Of a DNA stretch of 46,746 bases, positions 16,078-27,254 are shown in pieces; positions within the stretch are counted from its first letter, which is position 1, and every line of letters starts with the position of its first letter. Below the pieces are notes generated by a model. That model was not told where the DNA came from and ran no database searches. It was given only the letters and a program-made list of their open reading frames with translations. The position numbers were made by a program, and so were the translations under genes. The DNA comes from Psychromarinibacter sediminicola (lineage in GTDB: Bacteria; Pseudomonadota; Alphaproteobacteria; Rhodobacterales; Rhodobacteraceae): assembly GCF_029168335.1 (NCBI RefSeq), contig NZ_JARGYC010000038.1, forward strand, positions 1 through 46,746, read 5' to 3'.

Positions 16078-16113
16078 GCCGGGGCGGAACCCATGTAGGG
16101 TTCTCGCCCCGGC
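16078..16113 (+). repeat. Long hairpin in the dnaA-dnaN gap
   Basis: GCCGGGGCGGAACCC (16078-16092), loop ATGTA, GGGTTCTCGCCCCGGC (16098-16113): 15 bp paired with a single bulged A. It ends 18 nt before the dnaN ATG, almost at its ribosome-binding site. No T-run follows. A weak promoter candidate, TTGACG (16033-16038) then CACTGT (16056-16061), lies upstream, so the hairpin would be in the dnaN leader if that promoter is real. Confidence 0.6.
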
Positions 16114-16131
16114 AGGCATGAGGGTCGAGGG

Positions 16132-17250
16132 ATGAAGATCAGTATCGAACGCGGCACGCTTCTGAAGGCGGTCGGCCAGGCGCAGTCGGTCGTGGAGCGC
16201 CGCAACACGATCCCGATCCTCGCCAACGTGCTGATGGAGGCCGAGGGCGACAGCGTGTCCTTCCGCGCCACCGATCTGGACATCGAGGTGGTCGACAAGG
16301 CCCCCGCCCAGGTGGAACGCGCCGGCGCCACCACCGTCAGCGCCGTGACCCTGCACGAGATCGTCCGCAAGCTGCCCGACGGCGCGCTGGTGCAGCTGGT
16401 CGACGACGGCGCCAGCGGCAAGCTGGAGGTCACGGCGGGCCGGTCGCATTTCACCCTCGCGACCCTGCCGAAAGAGGACTTCCCGGTGATGGCCTCGTCG
16501 GAGTACCAGTCGAACTTCTCCGCCCCGGCGCCGGTGCTGCGGCGGCTGTTCGACAAGTCGAAATTCGCGATCTCGACCGAGGAGACGCGGTACTACCTCA
16601 ACGGCGTCTACATGCACGTGGCCGAGGCCGAGGAGGGCCGGGTGCTGCGCTGCGTCGCCACCGACGGCCACCGGCTGGCCCGGATCGACGCCGACCTGCC
16701 CGACGGCGCCGAGGACATGCCGGGCGTGATCGTGCCGCGCAAGACCGTGGGCGAGCTGCGCAAGCTGCTGGACGACGACGACATGCAGATCGCGGTGTCG
16801 GTGTCCGAGACCAAGATCCGCTTTGCCACGCCCGAGATCACCCTGACCTCCAAGGTCATCGACGGCACCTTCCCCGACTATTCCCGCGTGATCCCCATAG
16901 GCAACACCCGCCAGATGGAGGTCGACGCCCAGGAATTCGCCAAGGCCGTCGACCGCGTCGCCACGGTGTCGTCGGAACGATCGCGCGCGGTCAAGCTGCA
17001 GCTCGACGAGGACCGGCTGGTGCTGTCGGTGAACGCGCCGGATTCCGGCGCCGCCGAAGAGGAGCTGGCCGTGGCCTATGGCGACGAGAAGCTGGAGATC
17101 GGGTTCAACGCCAAGTACCTGCTGGAAATCGCGTCCCAGGTGGATCGCGAGAACGCCGTCTTCCTGTTCAACTCGGCCGGCGACCCGACGCTGATGCGCG
17201 AGGGCACGGACCAGTCGGCGGTCTATGTCGTGATGCCGATGCGCGTATGA
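16132..17250 (+). CDS. dnaN: DNA polymerase III beta sliding clamp
   Basis: Forms the ring-shaped dimer that tethers DNA polymerase III to DNA. The 372-residue protein begins MKISIERGTLLKAVGQAQSV and contains RNTIPILANVLMEA, AISTEETRYYLNGVYMHV and the C-terminal YVVMPMRV typical of beta clamps; three clamp domains of about 120 residues each are implied by the length. GAGGGTCGAGGG precedes the start. It lies between dnaA and recF as in most bacteria. Confidence 0.97.
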   Translation: MKISIERGTLLKAVGQAQSVVERRNTIPILANVLMEAEGDSVSFRATDLDIEVVDKAPAQVERAGATTVSAVTLHEIVRKLPDGALVQLVDDGASGKLEVTAGRSHFTLATLPKEDFPVMASSEYQSNFSAPAPVLRRLFDKSKFAISTEETRYYLNGVYMHVAEAEEGRVLRCVATDGHRLARIDADLPDGAEDMPGVIVPRKTVGELRKLLDDDDMQIAVSVSETKIRFATPEITLTSKVIDGTFPDYSRVIPIGNTRQMEVDAQEFAKAVDRVATVSSERSRAVKLQLDEDRLVLSVNAPDSGAAEEELAVAYGDEKLEIGFNAKYLLEIASQVDRENAVFLFNSAGDPTLMREGTDQSAVYVVMPMRV

Positions 17251-17303
17251 CGAAGGCTCCTGCGGAGCCTGCCTTCGGCCAGAGTATTTTTGCCAAGATG
17301 AAG
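17251..17303 (+). other. Stem plus conserved-looking intergenic motif before recF
   Basis: A dyad (CGAAGGC 17251-17257 with GCCTTCG 17271-17277, enclosing GGCTCC-TGC-GGAGCC as an alternative stem) is followed by GTATTTTTGCCAAGATGAAG (17284-17303). From memory this stem-plus-motif recurs in intergenic regions of Rhodobacteraceae genomes; this needs a genome-wide count to confirm. The T5 run after the stem fits a terminator for dnaN, with recF beginning 8 bp later. Confidence 0.5.
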
Positions 17304-17311
17304 ACGGGGAC

Positions 17312-18415
17312 ATGCCCGGGCTTTCGTTCATCGAGCTGACCCTGTCGCATTTCCGGTCGCACCGGCGGGCGCATCTGGCACTGGATGCGCGGCCGGTCGC
17401 GATTCACGGGCCGAACGGGGCGGGCAAGACCAACATCCTGGAGGCCGTCTCGCTGTTCTCGCCCGGTCGGGGCCTTAGGCGCGCGGCGGCCGACGAGATG
17501 GCGCGGCAGCCGGAGGCGCTGGGCTGGAAGGTGACGGGCGTGCTGCAGAGCCTGCACCAGATCCACGAGGTCGCCACATGGTGGGAGCCGGGCGGCGCGC
17601 GCCAGGTAACCGTCGACGGCAAGTCGGCGGCGCAGGTCGCGCTGGGCCGCATCGCGCGGATGGTCTGGCTGATCCCGTCGATGGACCGGCTCTGGATCGA
17701 GGGCGCCGACGGCCGGCGGCGGTTCCTGGACCGGATCACCATGAGTTTCGAGCCGGGCCATGCCGACGTGTCGCTGGCCTACGAGAAGGCGATGCGCGAG
17801 CGCAACCGCCTGCTGAAGGACCAGGTGCGCGACGCGCATTGGTATGCCGCGCTGGAGCGGCAGATGGCCGAAGCCGGCACCGCGATTCAGACGAACCGCC
17901 GTGCGGCGCTGGAGCGGATCGCGGCGGCGCAGGACGGGGCGGAGACGGCCTTTCCCGCGGCCGAGCTGACCCTGGGCGCGGCGGAGGACAGCGCGCCGCC
18001 CGACGACGCGCGCGGCTTTGCCGAAACCCTCGCCGCCAACCGCCAGCGCGACCTTTACGCGGGCCGCACCCTGATCGGCCCGCATCGCGCCGATCTCGAC
18101 GCCGTCTATGCCGCCAAGGGCGTGCCCGCGAAGCAATGCTCCACCGGCGAACAGAAGGCGCTGCTGATCTCGCTGATCCTCGCCAATGCCCGCGCGCTGG
18201 CGCAGGATTTCGGCGCCCCGCCCGTGGTGCTGCTGGACGAGGTCTCGGCCCATCTCGACGCCGCCCGCCGCGCCGCGCTCTACGACGAGATCTGCGCGCT
18301 GGGGGCCCAGGCGTGGATGACGGGCACCGGCCCCGAGCTGTTTGCGGAACTTGGTGAACGTGCGCAGTATCTGGCGGTCAGCGAGTCGGACGGCATCTCG
18401 GAGATCGGGCCATGA
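17312..18415 (+). CDS. recF: DNA replication and repair protein RecF
   Basis: An SMC-like ATPase that loads RecA at gapped DNA in the RecFOR pathway. The 367-residue protein has Walker A GPNGAGKT (33-40) followed by NILEAVSLFSPGRGLR, the RecF region TLIGPHRADLDAVYAAKG, the ABC signature-like STGEQKALLISLILA, and Walker B PPVVLLDEVSAHLD. The start follows a GACGGGG sequence and the conserved intergenic motif. Its stop overlaps the next start by 4 nt (ATGA). Confidence 0.95.
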   Translation: MPGLSFIELTLSHFRSHRRAHLALDARPVAIHGPNGAGKTNILEAVSLFSPGRGLRRAAADEMARQPEALGWKVTGVLQSLHQIHEVATWWEPGGARQVTVDGKSAAQVALGRIARMVWLIPSMDRLWIEGADGRRRFLDRITMSFEPGHADVSLAYEKAMRERNRLLKDQVRDAHWYAALERQMAEAGTAIQTNRRAALERIAAAQDGAETAFPAAELTLGAAEDSAPPDDARGFAETLAANRQRDLYAGRTLIGPHRADLDAVYAAKGVPAKQCSTGEQKALLISLILANARALAQDFGAPPVVLLDEVSAHLDAARRAALYDEICALGAQAWMTGTGPELFAELGERAQYLAVSESDGISEIGP

Positions 18416-18942
18416 GCGAAATCACCGTCGCGCTGCTGCGCGGGATCAATGTGGGCGGCCGCAGCAGCCTGCCGATGGGCGAGCTGCGGACGATGCTCGG
18501 CCGGCTCGGCGCCGGCCCGGTTGCGACCTATATCCAGAGCGGCAACGTCGCGTTCCGCGGGGCGATCCCCGCCGATGCCATCTCCGACGCGATCGAGGCG
18601 GAGAAGGGGTTTCGCCCGCATGTCCTGTGCCTCTCGCTGGACGACTACGAAGCGATTCTCGCCGCCAACCCCTACCGCGACGCTGCGGCGGCGGACGGCA
18701 AGGCGGTGCATGTCGTCTTCCTCGACGGCCCGCCGCAGGCGCTGTCCGAAGAGGTGCTGGCGCTGGCGACGCCGTCGGAGGCGGTGGCGGTCGCGGACCG
18801 CGCGGCCTACCTGCTGGCGCCCGAGGGCATCGGCCGGTCGAAGCTGGCCGCGCGGCTGGAACGCGCCCTCGGCGTCCCGGCGACGGCGCGGAACTGGACC
18901 TCGGCACGGAAGATCGCCGACATGGCGCGCGGGCTGCGATGA
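18412..18942 (+). CDS. DUF1697 family protein
   Basis: A 176-residue protein recognised as DUF1697 by VALLRGINVGGRSSLPMGEL at the N-terminus, TYIQSGNVAFR (about 43-53) and the C-terminal ATARNWTSARKIADMA. The family is cytoplasmic, conserved in many bacteria, and has no established function. It starts inside the recF stop and ends inside the LysE start (both 4-nt ATGA overlaps), so the three genes are probably co-translated; that coupling does not by itself imply a role in DNA repair. Confidence 0.85.
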   Translation: MSEITVALLRGINVGGRSSLPMGELRTMLGRLGAGPVATYIQSGNVAFRGAIPADAISDAIEAEKGFRPHVLCLSLDDYEAILAANPYRDAAAADGKAVHVVFLDGPPQALSEEVLALATPSEAVAVADRAAYLLAPEGIGRSKLAARLERALGVPATARNWTSARKIADMARGLR

Positions 18943-19559
18943 CCGTTTCACCGCTCGAATTGGCGCTTTATGCTGGCGGCCTGCTGGCGCTGTTCCTGAC
19001 GCCCGGGCCCGTCTGGCTGGCGATGATCGCCCGCGCGCTGTCGGGCGGGTTCCACGCCGCCTGGCCGCTGGCGCTGGGCGTGGTGGTGGGCGACGTGATC
19101 TGGCCGTTCCTGGCGATCCTCGGCGTCACCTGGCTGGTCTCGGTCTTCTCCGGCTTCCTGCTGGTCCTGAAATGGGTCGCCACGGCCTTCTTCATCGGCA
19201 TGGGCGTCATGATCCTGAAGAACGCCGACAAGACGATCTCGTCCGACAGCCGGCTGACACGGCCCGGCATGTGGGCGGGGTTCATGGCCGGGCTGGCGGT
19301 GATCCTCGGCAACCCCAAGGCGATCCTGTTCTACATGGGGATGCTGCCCGGCTTCTTCGATCTGGGTGCCCTGACCCTGCCCGACATCGCCGCGATCTGC
19401 GCGCTGTCGGCAGCGGTCCCGCTGATCGGCAACCTGATCCTCGCCCTGTCGCTGGACAGGGTCCGAAGGCTCATGACCTCGCCCACGGCGCTGCGCCGGA
19501 CGAACATCGCCGCCGGCTGCCTGCTGCTCGGGGTGGGCTGCGTGATCCCGTTCACCTGA
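18939..19559 (+). CDS. LysE/RhtB-family exporter
   Basis: A 206-residue inner-membrane protein with about six hydrophobic spans, beginning ELALYAGGLLALFLTPGPVW, which contains the LysE/RhtB motif TPGP. It also has ILGNPKAILFYMGMLPGFF, characteristic of the family. Such carriers export amino acids or related small molecules, driven by the proton gradient; the substrate is not predictable. The start at 18939 overlaps the DUF1697 stop. The 3' end overlaps the convergent gene on the minus strand by 8 bp. Confidence 0.87.
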   Translation: MTVSPLELALYAGGLLALFLTPGPVWLAMIARALSGGFHAAWPLALGVVVGDVIWPFLAILGVTWLVSVFSGFLLVLKWVATAFFIGMGVMILKNADKTISSDSRLTRPGMWAGFMAGLAVILGNPKAILFYMGMLPGFFDLGALTLPDIAAICALSAAVPLIGNLILALSLDRVRRLMTSPTALRRTNIAAGCLLLGVGCVIPFT

Positions 19560-19875
19560 TCGCCGGGTATTCCTCGGTCTTGCCCAGCTCGTTGTCGGCG
19601 ATCAGCGTCATCTCGTAGCGCTCCACCCGCGGTTCGCTGCCGTAGGTCTCGACGATGGACGCCCGCCAGGCCGCGTCGTGCCAACGGTCGGCGGCCGCCG
19701 GGTCGGCCCATTGGTAGACGGCTCCCGCCACGCCGCGCTCGGGGTCGTGAAAGAAGCTCTTGCGCACCAGTTCCGGCACCGCGCGCCACTTGTCGGCCAC
19801 CTTGTGCGCCCCCGCCAGAACCTCCTCCCGCGTCGTTCCGGGACGCAGGTCGAAGGTCACGATCTCGATCATCAC
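19552..19875 (-). CDS. Small dimeric alpha/beta-barrel protein (YdhR/monooxygenase-like)
   Basis: A 107-residue protein with the look of the dimeric ferredoxin-like barrel superfamily (IEIVTFDLRPGTTREEVLAG, then SFFHDPERGVAGAVYQWADP). Members include YdhR-type putative monooxygenases and antibiotic-biosynthesis monooxygenases. No cofactor motif is visible and the function is unknown. The start is GTG at 19875 or the adjacent ATG at 19872; AGGGAGGG lies 8 or 11 nt upstream. The stop overlaps the LysE gene by 8 bp on the opposite strand. Confidence 0.65.
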   Translation of the reverse strand: MMIEIVTFDLRPGTTREEVLAGAHKVADKWRAVPELVRKSFFHDPERGVAGAVYQWADPAAADRWHDAAWRASIVETYGSEPRVERYEMTLIADNELGKTEEYPAIR

Positions 19876-19950
19876 GGCAGCAACCCTCCCTCTTCGCTCG
19901 AAACGATCCTAGCACGTCCTTGCGCTCTGCCGGAAAGACACCAAATATAG

Positions 19951-22434
<2,484 letters not shown>

Positions 22435-22475
22435 CAGCATTCGGCGACGCCGAAGCCCGTCAGGCCCGCAAAGAC

Positions 22476-22511
22476 CGGCCCGGTCGGCATCGCCGCCGGG
22501 CCGTTCGTTTT
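22476..22511 (+). terminator. Rho-independent terminator of gyrB
   Basis: CGGCCCGG (22476-22483) and CCGGGCCG (22496-22503) with a loop that can pair internally (CGG...CCG), followed by TTCGTTTT. It lies 41 bp after the gyrB stop and 17 bp before the end of the convergent sugar-binding gene. Confidence 0.75.
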
Positions 22512-22527
22512 CACGAGATGCGCCGGA

Positions 22528-23472
22528 TCAGAACGGGCTGTCCGGATAGTAGTACTTCTCGGCATTCTCCGGCGTGATCAGGACCGAGCCGATGATGAAA
22601 TCGCCCGAAACCGGCGCGTTCGAGACGTAGTTCAGCGCCGTCAGCTCGATCGCGGTCGCCGCCATCGACGGCGGATAGGTCACGTTGGCCGGCACCATGT
22701 CGGTGTCGCCGTCGACCAGCCGCTTGATCATCTCCTTCATGCCGGCGCCGCCCAGCACCCACATCTCGTCGCTGCGGTCGGCCTGGTCGATGGCCGCCAG
22801 AACGCCCACCGCCATGTCGTCGTCAGAGGCCCAGACCGCGTCGATATCGGGATACTTCGACAGGAAGTCCTGCATCACGGTAAAGGCGTCGTCGCGGTTC
22901 CAGTTGCCGTGCTCCATGTCGAGAATCTCGATGCCCGAACCCTCGATGGCCGCCTGGAACGCCTCCACCCGCTCGTTGTCGATGGTGGTCGGGATGCCGC
23001 GCAGGACGACGATGTTGCCGCCGTCGGGCATCTGCTCGACGAAATACTCGCCCGCGACGCGGCCGAAGCCGGGGTTGTCGCCGGCGACGTAGAGGTCCTC
23101 GATTCCGTCCTCGGACAGGCCGCGGTCGATCACCGTGACCCAGGCGCCGGATTCCTTGACGCGCTTGACCGGGCCGGTCAGCGGCTCGGACTCGAAGGGC
23201 AGGACGACCAGCGCGTCGATGTTGCGCGTGGCGACCATGTCCTCGATGTCGTTGACCTGCTTGCCCGGATCGCTCGCCGTGGCCAGCACGAAGTCGAGGT
23301 CGGAATAGGTGGCCTCCAGCCGCTCGATCGCCTCGCGGGTGTGGAAGTTCATGCCGCCGGCCCAGCCGTGGGTCGCCGCCGGAATCGACACGCCGATGAC
23401 GGTCTGCGCCGCCGCCGCGACCGGCAGGGCCAGCGCCACCGCCGTCGCGCCGATGAAATGTCTGAATTGCAT
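22528..23472 (-). CDS. Periplasmic sugar-binding protein of ABC importer (RbsB-like)
   Basis: A 314-residue substrate-binding protein with a Sec signal peptide (MQFRHFIGATAVALALPVAAAAQ, cleavage near residue 22). The mature part is of the Peripla_BP_4/RbsB type: IGVSIPAATHGWAGG, DIEDMVATRNIDALVVLPFE, then VWASDDDMAVGVLAAIDQAD. It captures a sugar or polyol in the periplasm; the aromatic/charged binding pocket suggests a pyranose, but the substrate is not identifiable. It is the last gene of the leftward operon, 48 bp after the permease, with GGGAGAG before its start and a small GC hairpin in the gap. Confidence 0.9.
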   Translation of the reverse strand: MQFRHFIGATAVALALPVAAAAQTVIGVSIPAATHGWAGGMNFHTREAIERLEATYSDLDFVLATASDPGKQVNDIEDMVATRNIDALVVLPFESEPLTGPVKRVKESGAWVTVIDRGLSEDGIEDLYVAGDNPGFGRVAGEYFVEQMPDGGNIVVLRGIPTTIDNERVEAFQAAIEGSGIEILDMEHGNWNRDDAFTVMQDFLSKYPDIDAVWASDDDMAVGVLAAIDQADRSDEMWVLGGAGMKEMIKRLVDGDTDMVPANVTYPPSMAATAIELTALNYVSNAPVSGDFIIGSVLITPENAEKYYYPDSPF

Positions 23473-23520
23473 TGGTCTTCTCTCCCTTTTGCTTGCCCGT
23501 CTCCGGGCGCTCCCGGACCT

Positions 23521-24522
23521 CTAGCGATCCGCTTTCTTCTGGCGTTGCAGGACAACGGCCAGGATGATGATGACGCCCTGGATCGCACCGTTGAGATACG
23601 GGCTGACCAGGTCGGTAAGGTTCAGGATGTTGCCGATCAGGCTGAGGATCAGGACGCCGACGACGGTGCCCCAGACCCGGCCGAAGCCGCCCTTCAGCAC
23701 CGTGCCGCCGATGATCACCGCGGCGATCGCCTCCAGCTCCCACAGCACCCCGGTCGACGACGACGCCGAGCCCAGCCGCGGCACGTACATGATCGTGGCC
23801 AGCCCCACCAGGATGCCCAGCAGGACATAGGTGGCGGCCCGGACCCGGTCCACATGCACCGCCGAGAACCGCGCCACCTGCTCGTTCGAGCCGATGGCGG
23901 CGCAATGGCGGCCGAAGGACGTGTGACGCATGGCGATCTCGCCCAGGATCGCGACGACGGCGAAGACGATGATCGGCCAGGCGACGCCGAGGATGCCGTC
24001 GTAATAGACCGGCCGGTACAGCTCGCGCATCTCGAAGTCGAGCGAGATGGTCCCGCCGTCGGCGAGCCAGGTGACGAGCGAGCGGAAGATGCCCATCGAG
24101 CCCAGCGTCACGATGAACGCCTCGATCCGCGCCTTGGTGATCAGCAGGCCGTTGAACAGCCCCGCCGCCATGCCGACGATCAGCGAGGTCGCCATGCCCA
24201 GCAGGATGACGGCCCAGCTGATCCCGAAAGTCGGGATCAGCGCGTTCATCACCAGGATCATCACCCCGGCGATGAAGGCCGCCATCGAGCCCACCGACAG
24301 GTCCAGCCCGCCCGCGGTGATGACGAAGGTCATGCCCACCGCGATGATGCCGATGAAGGCCGAGCGCGCCAGCACGTTGGTGACGTTGCCGTAGCTGAGG
24401 AAGTTCGCGTTCATCAGCGCGCCGACGATCACCAGTGCGATCAGCGCCACGATGGGCCCCAGCACCCGGATATCGACGCGAAGGCCGCCCCGCCTGGCCG
24501 TGTTTGCGGTGACGTTAGCCAT
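23521..24522 (-). CDS. ABC sugar transporter permease (RbsC-like)
   Basis: A 333-residue inner-membrane permease with many hydrophobic spans, of the BPD_transp_2 type (RbsC/AraH/XylH). Characteristic segments are GMTFVITAGGLDLSVGSMAA and AAVIIGGTVLKGGFGRVWGT. The start at 24522 overlaps the ATPase stop by 8 nt, which fits coupled translation; the frame extends upstream inside the ATPase gene, but that part is not homologous. It probably works as a homodimer with the neighbouring ATPase and binding protein. Confidence 0.92.
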   Translation of the reverse strand: MANVTANTARRGGLRVDIRVLGPIVALIALVIVGALMNANFLSYGNVTNVLARSAFIGIIAVGMTFVITAGGLDLSVGSMAAFIAGVMILVMNALIPTFGISWAVILLGMATSLIVGMAAGLFNGLLITKARIEAFIVTLGSMGIFRSLVTWLADGGTISLDFEMRELYRPVYYDGILGVAWPIIVFAVVAILGEIAMRHTSFGRHCAAIGSNEQVARFSAVHVDRVRAATYVLLGILVGLATIMYVPRLGSASSSTGVLWELEAIAAVIIGGTVLKGGFGRVWGTVVGVLILSLIGNILNLTDLVSPYLNGAIQGVIIILAVVLQRQKKADR

Positions 24523-26074
24523 TGTCCCTGTCCCCTCGGTCCAGCCCCATGGCGAGGCGGACGATCTTGTCCTCGTTGACGTCGGCGCCGGACAGCTCAC
24601 CCGCCACCCGGCCCTGCCGCATCACCACCACGCGGTCGGCGATGCCGATCACCTCGGTCATCTCCGACGAGATCACGATCACGCTCTTGCCGGCATCGGC
24701 GAGGCGGTGGATGAAGTGGTAGATCTGCTGCTTGGTGCCGATGTCGATGCCGCGCGTCGGCTCGTCGATGATCACGATCTGCGGATCGGCCAGCATGATC
24801 TTCGCCAGCAGCAGCTTCTGCTGGTTGCCGCCCGACAGGTTGCCGACCAGCATGTTGCGCGTGGGCGCGCGGATGTCGAATTCCTCGATGGACCGGTCCA
24901 GCGCCGCCTCTTCCGCGCGCCCGTCGATCAGCACGTTCGTGAATTTCGGAAGCGCCAGCAGCGTCAGGTTCTGCCGCATCGACTGGTTCAGCAGCAGCCC
25001 GCGTTCCTTCCGGTCCTCCGTCAGATAGGCGATGCCGGCGGCCCGGGCGTCCTCGACCGAGCGGATCTGTACCGGGGCGCCGTTCACCTCGATCCGGCCG
25101 CTGGCCTGCCGGGCGCCGATCAGCCCCTCCATCACCTCGGTCCGGCCGGAGCCGACCAGACCCGCAAAGCCCAGGATCTCGCCGCGGCGCAAATCGAAGC
25201 TGACGCCCCGCACATCGTCGCCCACCGTCAGGTCGGACACGCGCAGCACCGTGTCGCCGTCATCGGCCGGCGTCTTCGGCGGAAACAGATCGGACAGTTC
25301 GCGCCCCACCATCGCCTCGGCCATGGCGTTCTCGGTCAGCTCCTCCGCCGGCGCCGTCAGCACGCGCTTGCCGTCGCGCAGCACAGTGACCTGGTCGGCG
25401 ATGCGCTTTACCTCGTCGAGCTTGTGCGAGGTGAACAGGATCGCCGTGCCCTTGGCGCGCAGACGCTCGACCTGGCGGAACAGGATCTCCGCCTCGCGGC
25501 TGGTCAGCGAGGCCGTCGGCTCGTCCATGATCAGCACCCGCGCGTCGCGCGACAGCGCCTTGGCGATCTCCACCATCTGCTTCTCGGGCACCGAGATGTC
25601 GGCCACGGTGGCGCGCGGGTCGATATGCGTCTCCAGCGCCGCCAGAAGCTCCAGCGTCGTCGCCCGCATCCTCTTGTGGTCCAGCCGCCAGCCGCGCTTC
25701 AGCTCGCGGCCCAGAAATATGTTCTGCTCGACCGTTAGCTGCGGGGCGAGGTTGAACTCCTGATGGATCATCACCACGCCGCTGTCTTCCGCCGCCTCGC
25801 CCGACGCGAAGGTAACCGGCCGGCCGTCGAGCAGGATGCGCCCCTCGCTCGCCGCCAGATAGCCTGCGAGGATCTTCATCGTGGTCGACTTGCCGGCGCC
25901 GTTCTCGCCGATCAGCGCGTGAACCTCGCCGGCCCGCAGGTCGAAATCCAGGTCGAACAGCACCTGAACCGGCCCGAAGGCGCGCGACACGTTCTCCAGC
26001 GCCAGCACCGGCGTCGCCTCGCCCGGCGCCGCATCGGTCCGCCGGTCTTCAGCCAAGGCTGCGGACATCTCCAT
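24515..26074 (-). CDS. ABC sugar transporter ATP-binding protein (RbsA-like, two ATPase domains)
   Basis: A 519-residue protein with two tandem ABC cassettes, as in RbsA/MglA/XylG. The first has Walker A GENGAGKST, a degenerate signature (VPEKQMVEIAKAL) and Walker B LIMDEPTASL. The second has a modified Walker A (GLVGSGRTEVMEGL), a canonical signature LSGGNQQKLLLAKI and Walker B IVIIDEPTRGID. It powers sugar uptake with the adjacent permease and binding protein. GAGGCGGGGG precedes the ATG; an internal ATG two codons later is also possible. Confidence 0.94.
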   Translation of the reverse strand: MEMSAALAEDRRTDAAPGEATPVLALENVSRAFGPVQVLFDLDFDLRAGEVHALIGENGAGKSTTMKILAGYLAASEGRILLDGRPVTFASGEAAEDSGVVMIHQEFNLAPQLTVEQNIFLGRELKRGWRLDHKRMRATTLELLAALETHIDPRATVADISVPEKQMVEIAKALSRDARVLIMDEPTASLTSREAEILFRQVERLRAKGTAILFTSHKLDEVKRIADQVTVLRDGKRVLTAPAEELTENAMAEAMVGRELSDLFPPKTPADDGDTVLRVSDLTVGDDVRGVSFDLRRGEILGFAGLVGSGRTEVMEGLIGARQASGRIEVNGAPVQIRSVEDARAAGIAYLTEDRKERGLLLNQSMRQNLTLLALPKFTNVLIDGRAEEAALDRSIEEFDIRAPTRNMLVGNLSGGNQQKLLLAKIMLADPQIVIIDEPTRGIDIGTKQQIYHFIHRLADAGKSVIVISSEMTEVIGIADRVVVMRQGRVAGELSGADVNEDKIVRLAMGLDRGDRDNG

Positions 26075-26083
26075 GCCCCCGCC

Positions 26084-27253
26084 TCACGCCAGCCGGACCC
26101 AGGCCGCGTTACGTTGCGATGACCGCACGCAGGCATCGACGAACTGCACGCCCAGAAGCCCGTCCGCGGCGGTGGGGAACACGACCTCCGGCGGAACCGG
26201 CCGGCCCGCCTGATGCGCGCGGATCGCGCGGGCGGCCTCGGTGTAGATATTGGCGAAGCCTTCCAGATAGCCCTCTGGATGGCCCGGCGGCACGCGGCTC
26301 ACCCGCGCGGCGACCTCGCCCGCGCCCGCCCCGTTGCGGGTGATCCGCCGCGTCGGCTCGCCGAAGGGCGTGAACCACAGCACGTTCGGATCCTCCTGCA
26401 TCCATTCGAGCCCGCCCTTGTCGCCGTAGACCCGCAGGCGCAGAGCGTTCTCGTTGCCCGGCGCGACCTGCGACGACCACAGCATGCCCCGCGCGCCCCC
26501 GGCAAAGCGCAGCATCACCTGCGCATTGTCGTCCAGCGGGCGCCCGGGCACGAAGGCCGTCAGCTCGGCCGACAGCGTCTCGACCTCCAGCCCGGTGACG
26601 AAGCTCAGAAGGTTGAAGGCATGCGTGCCGATATCGCCGATGCAGCCGCCGGCGCCCGACCGCGCAGGATCGGTGCGCCAGGCGGCCTGCTTGTTGTCCT
26701 GGCTCTCCTCGGCCTCGGTCAGCCAGTCCTGCGGGTATTCCGCCTGCACCACGCGGATATTGCCCAGTATCCCGGAGGCGACCATCTCGCGGGCCTGCCG
26801 GATCATCGGATAGCCCGTGTAGTTGTGCGTCAGCACGAACAACGCGCCGGACTCCGCCGCCAGCTTCGCCAGCCGCCGCGCATCCGGCAGCGACGCGGTC
26901 ATCGGCTTGTCGCAGATCACGTGGATGCCGCGCTTCAGGAATTCGCGCGCCGCCGGGTAGTGCATGTGGTTCGGCGTGACGATGGCGACCGCCTCGATCC
27001 CGTCCTTGATCCGGTTCTCGCGGATCGCCATGGCCTTGAAGTCGTCATAGGTCCGATCCGGCGCCAGGCCCAGCGCGGCGCCCGATTCGCGCGCCCGCTC
27101 GGGCGTGGAGGACAGCGCGCCGGCCACCAGCCGGAACTCGCCGTCGATGCGCGACGCGATCCGGTGAACGGCGCCGATGAAGGCGTCCTTGCCGCCGCCC
27201 ACCATGCCCAGGCGGATCGGCGCGGGGCGGGTCGTTGTATCCTGTCCGGTCAT
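26084..27253 (-). CDS. Gfo/Idh/MocA-family NAD(P)-dependent oxidoreductase
   Basis: A 389-residue sugar or inositol dehydrogenase-type protein. The N-terminal Rossmann motif is LGMVGGGKDAFIGAVHR, the family EKP-like motif appears as VICDKPM, and the substrate-side motif is GGCIGDIGTHAFNLLSF. Such enzymes oxidise cyclic sugars, inositols or sugar acids. It lies between the isomerase (1-bp gap) and the ABC ATPase (9-bp gap), so it most likely acts on the imported sugar. The exact reaction is unknown. Confidence 0.88.
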   Translation of the reverse strand: MTGQDTTTRPAPIRLGMVGGGKDAFIGAVHRIASRIDGEFRLVAGALSSTPERARESGAALGLAPDRTYDDFKAMAIRENRIKDGIEAVAIVTPNHMHYPAAREFLKRGIHVICDKPMTASLPDARRLAKLAAESGALFVLTHNYTGYPMIRQAREMVASGILGNIRVVQAEYPQDWLTEAEESQDNKQAAWRTDPARSGAGGCIGDIGTHAFNLLSFVTGLEVETLSAELTAFVPGRPLDDNAQVMLRFAGGARGMLWSSQVAPGNENALRLRVYGDKGGLEWMQEDPNVLWFTPFGEPTRRITRNGAGAGEVAARVSRVPPGHPEGYLEGFANIYTEAARAIRAHQAGRPVPPEVVFPTAADGLLGVQFVDACVRSSQRNAAWVRLA

Positions 27254-27254
27254 C

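Noticed and set aside
14607-16556. Long open frame on the minus strand opposite dnaA and the start of dnaN
   Set aside because: Spans two certain genes and their gap in antisense; composition is that of reverse-complemented GC-biased codons.
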